Shown: positions 35,881 to 41,293 of the stretch, in pieces
How the letters are laid out: the number at the start of each line of letters is the position of its first letter
Position numbering within the stretch: position 1 is the stretch's first letter
Assembly (NCBI GenBank): GCA_015228935.1
Contig: JADGCO010000035.1
Coordinates: 1 to 41,293 of the forward strand
Direction: 5' to 3'
Origin: Magnetococcales bacterium
GTDB lineage: Bacteria; Pseudomonadota; Magnetococcia; Magnetococcales; DC0425bin3
DNA length: 41,293 nt
Notes under the pieces: generated by a model
The model's database searches: none
Told to the model about the DNA's origin: nothing
Seen by the model: the letters and a program-made list of their open reading frames with translations, nothing else
Position numbers and translations under genes: made by a program

Positions 35881-37146
35881 ATGCAACGAATCCTATCCTG
35901 TTTCTCGGGTTGTCTGGCCTTGTTCATTCTGTATGGCTACGGTATGGAAGAGGCTTGGGCAGGAAAATACAAATATACCGAAGCCGATTTGCGCGCCCAA
36001 TGTCGCGAAGATGCGGCGAGTGATCGTATTCCGGCTGACGAATTGGAAGAGTATCTGCGAGGGTGCCTGCAAAATCTCGTGCAGCAGGCCGGCTTGTCCC
36101 TGAGTGACACCCAGATTGCGGCAGCGAGTCGAGCGGATGCACGCAATCCCGGTGCAGGTCGTGCCCCGGATTCCGGGCGTGATCAGGGCCTTGACGCATC
36201 CGCGCCCCAATCCAGGACCAAGCCGTCCGGCAAGACGGCCAAGGGCAAACATACCGAGGCGGATTTGCGCCGGCAGTGCCGGGAAGATGCCGTGGAAGAC
36301 AGGGTGACCGACGACGAAATGACGGATTATTTGCAGGGATGCCTGAAAAATCTGGCCCGACAGGCAGGCGTGTCCCTGACGGGTGAAGAGGAGTCTCCGG
36401 TTCAGGAAAAGCCGGTGCAGGCACCCCAGGCACGGGTCAGGAAAGGCAGCGAGTCGGTTCTTGCAGGTGCCCAGGGAATCGAATTTGTCAAAATTCCGGC
36501 TGGCACCTTTGAAATCGGCTGTGGAACCTGGCAGTCAAACTGTTTCAATTCAGAAAAACCAGCGCAACAGGCCAGGGTGGAACAGTTTGAATTGGGCCGA
36601 TATGAGGTGACGCAGGGGCAGTGGCAGGCAGTCATGGGAAAAAATCCCGCCAAGTATAAATCCTGCGGGGAAAATTGTCCGGTTGAACAGGTCTCCTGGA
36701 ACGATGTTCAGGAGCTGATCAATCAATTGAATGCGCAAGGGGGCAATTGCCGGTATCGCCTGCCAACCGAAGCTGAATGGGAGTTTGCCTGCCGTTCCGG
36801 AGGGGATCCAGAAAAATTTTGCGGCGGTCACGATATCGACCTGGTGGCGTGGCATGAAGGCAATGCCGAGGGAAAAACACATCCTGTCGGCAAGAAAGCC
36901 AAAAATGGTTTGGGATTGTACGACATGAGCGGCAATGTATGGGAATGGACCTGTTCCGAAATGGGGCGCTATGGTGACCCCGACAAGAGCCATACCCGCT
37001 GCGGCAGCGGCGATGCCAATCGGGTCTTGCGGGGCGGCAGTTGGTACTACACCGAGACACGGGTGCGTTCCACCAATCGCTTCGACTACGATCCGGGATA
37101 TCGGAATGGGGATATCGGCGTGCGTCTGGCCAGAACCTGCCCTTAA
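35881..37146 (+). CDS. Secreted SUMF1/FGE-fold protein with duplicated Cys repeat
   Basis: A 421-residue protein. A signal peptide (MQRILSCFSGCLALFILYGY..) is likely. Two copies of a repeat of about 45 residues follow (about 33-77 and 119-163): each has T-E-A-D-L-R-x-Q-C-R-E-D-A, then Y-L-x-G-C-L-x-N-L, with two conserved Cys. The C-terminal SUMF1 domain (about 200-421) is complete in outline: FVKIPAGTFEIGC, RYEVTQGQW, VSWNDVQELI, YRLPTEAEWEFAC, GLYDMSGNVWEWT, RVLRGGSWYY. At the catalytic Cys pair of true enzymes it has Tyr/Arg (RGGSWYYTETRVRSTNR), so formylglycine synthesis is not expected. AGGGAAG lies 6 bases before the chosen ATG. Last gene of the module, 59 bases after the permease. Confidence 0.85.
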   Translation: MQRILSCFSGCLALFILYGYGMEEAWAGKYKYTEADLRAQCREDAASDRIPADELEEYLRGCLQNLVQQAGLSLSDTQIAAASRADARNPGAGRAPDSGRDQGLDASAPQSRTKPSGKTAKGKHTEADLRRQCREDAVEDRVTDDEMTDYLQGCLKNLARQAGVSLTGEEESPVQEKPVQAPQARVRKGSESVLAGAQGIEFVKIPAGTFEIGCGTWQSNCFNSEKPAQQARVEQFELGRYEVTQGQWQAVMGKNPAKYKSCGENCPVEQVSWNDVQELINQLNAQGGNCRYRLPTEAEWEFACRSGGDPEKFCGGHDIDLVAWHEGNAEGKTHPVGKKAKNGLGLYDMSGNVWEWTCSEMGRYGDPDKSHTRCGSGDANRVLRGGSWYYTETRVRSTNRFDYDPGYRNGDIGVRLARTCP

Positions 37147-37161
37147 AAATGATTCACGCCC

Positions 37162-37920
37162 CTATTCCTCTTCCGGGGGCAGCGCTTCCCGGACAACCTG
37201 CACATACTCTTCCAGCGTGGCAAGCAGCCGCTCATGCATGAAGGTCTGGAAGGGGTACGGGTCATCCGTGAGAGAAGATTTTTCCAGGGCATCGAGATAG
37301 AGTTTGCGTTCAACGGGTCGAATGGCAATGGGAGGATAACCATGGCGGATCAGCAGTAGATTCATCAAGAGCCGTGCCGTGCGACCGTTACCATCGCTGA
37401 ACGGGTGGATGGCGGTCAGGCGGAAATGACCTGTAAATGCACTTTCCGGCGTGGGTGGTGCCTGCGCAAGCCAATCACCCAACTCCTGCATCAAGTGTGG
37501 AATTCTGGCCGGATTGGGAAAGATGACCGGTGATCCGGCAATGCGTCTGGGATGCCGACTGTATATTCCGGCAATTTCCGGATGGCTACGGGCCACAATG
37601 CGGCGATGCAGCTCACACACAATCTGTTCACCGACAGGTGTGCTTGTAGTCGCCAGGGTGCGCATCCATTGCAAGGTCGCATAATGGTCCACCGCCTCCA
37701 AATGTTCCCGCAGCGACTTTCCCCCAACCGTGATGCCGTGTTCAATGACCTCGGCGGTTTCCCGATGGGTGAGGGTGTTTCCTTCGATGGCATTCGACGT
37801 ATAGGTCAGATCGACATCGTAATATTTTTGCAGGTTGGCCAACACTTCCAACGATAAAGGTCGCCAACTGTCAAGCAGCTTTTTTTTTTCGGCAATGTTA
37901 TTGAGCAAGTCAGCAGGCAT
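37162..37920 (-). CDS. Fic-family protein (predicted AMP transferase)
   Basis: A 252-residue protein with the Fic motif HPFSDGNGRTARLL near the middle; the catalytic His, Asp, Gly-Asn-Gly-Arg and final Arg are all present. An N-terminal inhibitory motif of the (S/T)xxxE(G/N) type is seen in TSNAIEGNTLT, so this is a self-inhibited class II Fic protein that should be silent until released. Fic enzymes transfer AMP or another nucleotide part to target proteins. ATG at 37920 fits the family start (PADLLxxI); ATG at 37956 is possible; neither has a ribosome site. It overlaps the TIR gene end on the same strand, so the two are probably co-translated. It converges with the SUMF1 gene, 15 bases away. 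Confidence 0.9.
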   Translation of the reverse strand: MPADLLNNIAEKKKLLDSWRPLSLEVLANLQKYYDVDLTYTSNAIEGNTLTHRETAEVIEHGITVGGKSLREHLEAVDHYATLQWMRTLATTSTPVGEQIVCELHRRIVARSHPEIAGIYSRHPRRIAGSPVIFPNPARIPHLMQELGDWLAQAPPTPESAFTGHFRLTAIHPFSDGNGRTARLLMNLLLIRHGYPPIAIRPVERKLYLDALEKSSLTDDPYPFQTFMHERLLATLEEYVQVVREALPPEEE

Positions 37921-38698
37921 GGCTGGTTGGTTCTGCTCTTCCCCCTTTGAATTCATGCTGAATATCAGGGTTGACCACTGCGGAGTTTTCAAGATTGAGC
38001 TGCAAGCCTGTCAAGCGCGACAAGCCCCTGAGAATCTGCTTTTCAGCATCGGGTGATCTCATGTCGGCCCATTGAATATGCTCTAATATATCCGGAACAG
38101 GTGTGTCATCCAGCCGCACAGGGATAATGGGGATATCAACATCACCTCGCGATTTAAACAGCTTGATTGCAAATGCAATCTCGCGCTTGAGGTGATCACT
38201 GTTGACAGAGTTCTTTGAGAGAAAAACAACAGCGGAACTGCACTCTTCGAGCGCATGTTCGATAGTTGCCATGATGTTTTGACCAGGAACGATTTGTTCC
38301 ACGTCCAACCAGGGATTCAGACCTGCATTGCGCACAGATTCAACAATCTTTTTGGCGGTCAATAAATCCTCGTGGGCGTAACTAATAAAAACGTTGGGGG
38401 ATCGACGAATCCGCATTCTTTTATGAAGATCCTTGACGTTTAATAATGCCAGAAACGCAAGAAGGATTGTTGCAAGAATCATAATAATATATTGAGAATA
38501 GTCAGAAATTTTTTTCACATCCATAAATAAATTACAATACCCCATGGAATAAAGAAATTCCACAAAATTATTAGTCATTTTATTAGAAGAAATCATCGGA
38601 AGAATCGCAAGAATCGCAAGAATCGCAAGAATAAAGAATATTCTCAACTCCGATGCTGCTTTTTGAAAAGCAATTATTATTTCTAATGCTTTTCTCAA
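37910..38698 (-). CDS. Membrane-anchored TIR-domain protein
   Basis: A 262-residue protein. Two hydrophobic helices (about 19-36, ILAILAILAIL, and 68-86) anchor it; the TIR domain is residues about 101-235. TIR motifs: NVFISYAHEDLLTAKKI, LNPWLDVEQIVPGQN, ALEECSSAVVFLSKNSVNSDHL and Glu173 in KREIAFA, the position of the NADase glutamate in active TIR domains. Start is TTG at 38698 with AAGGAG 6 bases upstream, one base after the stop of the membrane-protein gene. AT-rich codons contrast with flanking genes, suggesting transfer. Bacterial TIR domains commonly degrade NAD+ or make cyclic ADP-ribose signals in phage defence. Membrane anchoring and partnering with Fic here are unusual. Function is inferred. 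Confidence 0.88.
   Translation of the reverse strand: MRKALEIIIAFQKAASELRIFFILAILAILAILPMISSNKMTNNFVEFLYSMGYCNLFMDVKKISDYSQYIIMILATILLAFLALLNVKDLHKRMRIRRSPNVFISYAHEDLLTAKKIVESVRNAGLNPWLDVEQIVPGQNIMATIEHALEECSSAVVFLSKNSVNSDHLKREIAFAIKLFKSRGDVDIPIIPVRLDDTPVPDILEHIQWADMRSPDAEKQILRGLSRLTGLQLNLENSAVVNPDIQHEFKGGRAEPTSHAC
38601..38632. repeat. 9-bp tandem repeat in the TIR gene
   Basis: AGAATCGCA is repeated three times plus a partial unit (38601-38632). It encodes Ala-Ile-Leu repeats in the first membrane helix. Because the unit is 9 bases, copy changes keep the frame but alter helix length by three residues per unit. Confidence 0.9.
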
Positions 38699-38699
38699 T

Positions 38700-39104
38700 T
38701 TAGACTCCTTTTATGAATATAATAAAAAAAGCCATAAGACAAACGCCTATCAGGTTAGACAAGAATCCGAGGATGGAAATTTGTATAACCTGATTTGCAT
38801 GACGTTGTTCCCAATCCTGATGCAATGACATGACAGCAAAAAGAAAAACAAAACAGATGACAATAAATACAGATGTCTTGATAATCTGTAGCGGCGGCAT
38901 CAACGTGGAACTGGCCAACGCCGGCCTGCTCAAATCCAAAAGGTGCAGGAGACCGGATGCCATCGCCGTCAGGGACAATTCCACCCCCAGGTAAAAATCG
39001 CTCCAACGCCATGCGGAACCTCGCACAAGCTTTTTCGTAAACGCACTACAAAAAATCAGCACAATCGGCACAATGACCGCCGTAACATAAGGATTTGTCA
39101 GCAC
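38700..39104 (-). CDS. Small polytopic membrane protein paired with TIR
   Basis: A 134-residue integral membrane protein with about four helices (near 5-22, 40-58, 75-95 and 108-130). A conserved-looking polar stretch lies between helices 1 and 2 (KKLVRGSAWRWSDFYLGVE). GTG at 39104 has AGAGG 6 bases upstream; the frame is open to 39131 but upstream starts have no ribosome site. The gene ends one base before the TIR start, whose ribosome site lies inside its last codons, so the two are strongly coupled. I do not recognise a family. It is probably a membrane partner or sensor for the TIR protein. Confidence 0.7.
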   Translation of the reverse strand: MLTNPYVTAVIVPIVLIFCSAFTKKLVRGSAWRWSDFYLGVELSLTAMASGLLHLLDLSRPALASSTLMPPLQIIKTSVFIVICFVFLFAVMSLHQDWEQRHANQVIQISILGFLSNLIGVCLMAFFIIFIKGV

Positions 39105-39413
39105 AACGCACCTCTCGACGTTGCACATCAATCTAGACTATTTTTTCTCTCCCGTCCAGAAATTTTTGCATGGCGTCCGGCTTGCGGCTACGGCCATGTC
39201 CCCCTGAATGACTCTTCTCAACATATAACTTTGATGGTCCAATCATATGTTATGCAGAATATGCTGACCAACATCTTTTCATTCATTTCATCCGGAAAAA
39301 TGTAGCCAAAAAAGAATTCACCATGTCTTGACGATATCCTGTAGAATAGTGGACAATGTATTTCACGGGGCTTTTCACTTCTTGCTTGCATATCAGGTAA
39401 TCGGAGCCATTGG
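39105..39413. other. Divergent intergenic region between the TIR module and era
   Basis: About 309 bases, AT-rich, no plausible gene. It should hold the promoters of both the leftward TIR module and the rightward era-recO operon. TTGACG (39328-39333) with GACAAT (39352-39357, 18-base spacer) is a weak candidate promoter for era. No hairpin was recognised. Confidence 0.5.
39328..39357 (+). promoter_or_regulatory. Candidate era promoter
   Basis: TTGACG and GACAAT, 5/6 and 4/6 matches to the -35 and -10 consensus, 18 bases apart and about 57 bases before the era start. Only moderate agreement; no experimental support. Confidence 0.3.
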
Positions 39414-40355
39414 ATGTCTGAACCTGGAGGAACGGTTTATCGTTCCGGATTTATCGCCATTGTCGGGCGGCCCAACATGGGAAAATCGACTTTTTTGAAC
39501 CAGGTATTGGGTCACAAGGCAGCAATTGTGACGCCCAAGCCCCAGACCACCCGTACCCGCATCCTGGGGGTCCACCATCTTCCTGATGGACAGATGATTT
39601 TTTTGGATACCCCGGGGATTCATCGGGAAGAGAACGATACCCTGGAGCGGGTCATGGAGCAGACAGCTTTTGGGGCTTGTGACGATGCCGATCTGATTCT
39701 GTATTTCGTTACCGCCACTGCGGGAGTGACCGACGCAGATTGGGACAACCTCACCCGTCTTTCCGAGAAGAATCAGGATATTTTCCTGGTCATCAACAAG
39801 GTGGATCGTGTATCACGCCCCCTCCTGCTCCCCCTGGCAGCCGCATGTGAAACCAGGGCCGGTCAATTGGGACTCTCCATTCAGGAATTTGCCATGATCT
39901 CGGCCTTGACGGGTGACAATGTCCTGCATCTGATCAGCCGGATTTTTCCCCGCCTGCCGGAAGGACCCCGCTATTTTTCCGAGGACCAATGGACCGATCA
40001 ACCCGAACGTTTCATTGCCGCCGAAATCATACGGGAAAAACTGTTTCTGCATCTGCATCAGGAGTTACCCTACCATGTGGCCGTCCAGGTAGAGAGCTTT
40101 CAGGAAACCGGAAGTCGGCTGCATATCGTGGCCCTCATTCTGGTGGAGCGGGATTCACAAAAGGGAATCGTCATTGGTCGGGGAGGCAGCATGCTCAAAA
40201 AAACCGGTGCCGCAGCCCGGCATGACCTGGAACGCTTTTTTGCCTGTGGCGTTTATCTGGAACTTCAGGTCATGGTTCGTAAAGGATGGCGTGAGGATGC
40301 ACGTTTGTTGAATACACTGGGTTACCGGGAAGGATCTGACCATGCAGTTTCGTGA
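39414..40355 (+). CDS. era: GTPase Era, 16S rRNA maturation factor
   Basis: An essential GTPase that binds the 3' end of 16S rRNA and aids 30S subunit maturation, 313 residues. GTPase motifs: GRPNMGKST (G1), the PQTTRTR switch, DTPG (G3), NKVD (G4) and SAL (G5). The C-terminal KH domain has GRGGSMLKK as its RNA-binding loop. GGAG lies 7 bases upstream of the ATG. The stop overlaps the recO start by 14 bases, which is a common gene order. Length is typical (about 300). Confidence 0.97.
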   Translation: MSEPGGTVYRSGFIAIVGRPNMGKSTFLNQVLGHKAAIVTPKPQTTRTRILGVHHLPDGQMIFLDTPGIHREENDTLERVMEQTAFGACDDADLILYFVTATAGVTDADWDNLTRLSEKNQDIFLVINKVDRVSRPLLLPLAAACETRAGQLGLSIQEFAMISALTGDNVLHLISRIFPRLPEGPRYFSEDQWTDQPERFIAAEIIREKLFLHLHQELPYHVAVQVESFQETGSRLHIVALILVERDSQKGIVIGRGGSMLKKTGAAARHDLERFFACGVYLELQVMVRKGWREDARLLNTLGYREGSDHAVS

Positions 40356-41100
40356 TTTGGCTTTGGTATTGCGTCGCACTCCCTACCGGGATACCTCGCT
40401 TGTCATCCACTATCTTGCCCGTGATCGCGGGGTTCAATCGGTCGTGGCCCGTGGAATTCGTACCCGCAAAGGCGCGGAACGAGCCACGTTGGCGGGGTTC
40501 CATACGGTCAACCTTCTGGGCGTCAGCCGCCAATCGCAAACCATGGGGACCCTCACCCAGGCCGAAATCATCCGCGGTCGCCACCATTTGCGGGAAGTTC
40601 CCCTGGCCATGGTCGCCGCCCAGGTCATTCAGGAAATCATCTATCGCTCCATCCCCCCAGGCGCTCCCCATCCGGAATATTTTGACCAGGTAGAAACCAT
40701 TCTGGATCAACTGGATACTGATCAGGATCCCCTCGGAATTCTGGCTTTCTTCCAGGGAGTGACCTTGCGGGAAACGGGTTATGGTTGGCGTACTGACATC
40801 TGCGTTGGTTGCGCAACCGATACGCAACTGGCCTATTACTCCGTGCGACAAGCACAGACAGTTTGCCAGGCCTGCGGGGCACCTCATGCCGACCACCTTT
40901 TTTCTCTCAACGCCGCCGAACGACAAGCCATGACCACCCTGAACTGGTCCGATCATTTTGTGCCGTTGACACCCGCAGAACGGTTGAATCTGTTTCGTAT
41001 CGGTAGTGCCTGTCTGAAACGCTTCGGCGGTCATGCCCTCAATGCCGAACTGCACTTTTACCATCTGCTCGGTCAGAGCGCATCTCCAGACAACCAATAG
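40342..41100 (+). CDS. recO: DNA repair protein RecO
   Basis: A 252-residue recombination mediator that with RecR helps load RecA on SSB-coated gaps. The N-terminal OB-fold region begins MQFRDLALVLRRTPYRDTS, and VVARGIRTRKG is typical. A zinc-binding set CVGCATD...CQACGAPH (two Cys-x2-Cys pairs) lies near residues 155-185, as in many RecO proteins, followed by a helical C-terminus. It overlaps era by 14 bases, so expression is coupled. Confidence 0.93.
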   Translation: MQFRDLALVLRRTPYRDTSLVIHYLARDRGVQSVVARGIRTRKGAERATLAGFHTVNLLGVSRQSQTMGTLTQAEIIRGRHHLREVPLAMVAAQVIQEIIYRSIPPGAPHPEYFDQVETILDQLDTDQDPLGILAFFQGVTLRETGYGWRTDICVGCATDTQLAYYSVRQAQTVCQACGAPHADHLFSLNAAERQAMTTLNWSDHFVPLTPAERLNLFRIGSACLKRFGGHALNAELHFYHLLGQSASPDNQ

Positions 41101-41114
41101 GAAAGATACACGTC

Positions 41115-41288
41115 ATGATTGACAAAGAGCTGTTGGAAATTCTGGTCTGCCCCCAATGCAAAGGATCCCTGGAATACAAGCCGGAGGTCCAGGAACTGGT
41201 TTGTCGTCCGGAACAGTTGGCGTTTCCGATTCGGGACGACATTCCCATCATGCTGATTGATGAAGCCCGGCGCTTGAATGCAGCCTGA
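41115..41288 (+). CDS. Trm112/YcaR-family small zinc-ribbon protein
   Basis: A 57-residue protein starting MIDKELLEILVCPQCKGSL. CPxC and a later Cys (LVCRPEQ) form the partial zinc-ribbon of the Trm112/YcaR family; LAFPIRDDIPIML is the conserved C-terminal segment. Eukaryotic Trm112 activates methyltransferases; the bacterial proteins are small relatives whose role is less clear. The stop lies 5 bases from the window end, so it is complete. It starts 14 bases after recO with AGGAAAG upstream, so it is probably in the same operon. Confidence 0.9.
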   Translation: MIDKELLEILVCPQCKGSLEYKPEVQELVCRPEQLAFPIRDDIPIMLIDEARRLNAA

Positions 41289-41293
41289 GAAGC

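Noticed and set aside
29307-37146. Type VI secretion cluster, suggested by the PpkA-like vWA layout
   Set aside because: No Tss structural genes, Hcp, VgrG or protein kinase are present, so the resemblance is limited to domain layout.
38581-38640. Short tandem repeats as a CRISPR array
   Set aside because: The unit is only 9 bases with no spacers and lies in the TIR reading frame.

Overview
The window looks like a chromosomal segment of a Gram-negative bacterium of the phylum Pseudomonadota. Base composition is moderately GC-rich, with AT-rich patches near 20.5-20.9 kb and 38.3-39.3 kb. Complex I is encoded in the alphaproteobacterial style (separate nuoC and nuoD, Rhodobacter-like NuoI), but NuoG is longer and carries an extra Fe-S motif. 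Together with the many hybrid kinases and formylglycine-enzyme-like (SUMF1-fold) proteins, this suggests a deep-branching lineage such as Magnetococcales. That placement is inference; no phylogenetic marker was compared.

Region 1 (about 1-17.7 kb, minus strand). A complete 14-gene complex I operon, nuoA to nuoN, runs leftward. Downstream on the same strand lie a fused nucleotidyltransferase-HEPN gene, a MidA/NDUFAF7-type methyltransferase gene (the family that assists complex I assembly) and fabI. A 32-bp tandem duplication of the nuoN 3' end marks the junction where the nucleotidyltransferase-HEPN gene sits.

Region 2 (about 17.7-27 kb, plus strand). A signalling cluster: a histidine-kinase-like protein fused to a receiver, with Asn in place of the phosphoacceptor His; a receiver-Hpt protein; a periplasmic binding protein coupled to a 1291-residue hybrid kinase (HAMP-GAF-kinase-REC-REC-Hpt); and a receiver-kinase protein. 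None has a DNA-binding or cyclic-di-GMP output domain, so the output must be elsewhere or by protein contact.

Region 3 (about 27-29.3 kb). A hicAB toxin-antitoxin pair with a palindrome upstream, tRNA-Pro(GGG), two small unrecognised genes, a large hairpin, and ihfB.

Region 4 (29.3-37.1 kb, plus strand). A five-gene envelope module: a membrane-anchored SUMF1-fold protein, a secreted SH3/vWA protein, a LolD-like ABC ATPase, a MacB/FtsX-like permease with a large periplasmic domain, and a secreted SUMF1-fold protein with a duplicated Cys-containing repeat. Both SUMF1-fold proteins lack the catalytic cysteines. I consider this the best candidate for an undescribed system.

Region 5 (37.1-39.1 kb, minus strand). 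A compact, relatively AT-rich three-gene module: a small polytopic membrane protein, a membrane-anchored TIR protein and a Fic protein. It is a candidate defence or cell-suicide island inserted next to conserved housekeeping genes.

Region 6 (39.4-41.3 kb, plus strand). era, recO and a Trm112/YcaR-like small zinc-ribbon gene.
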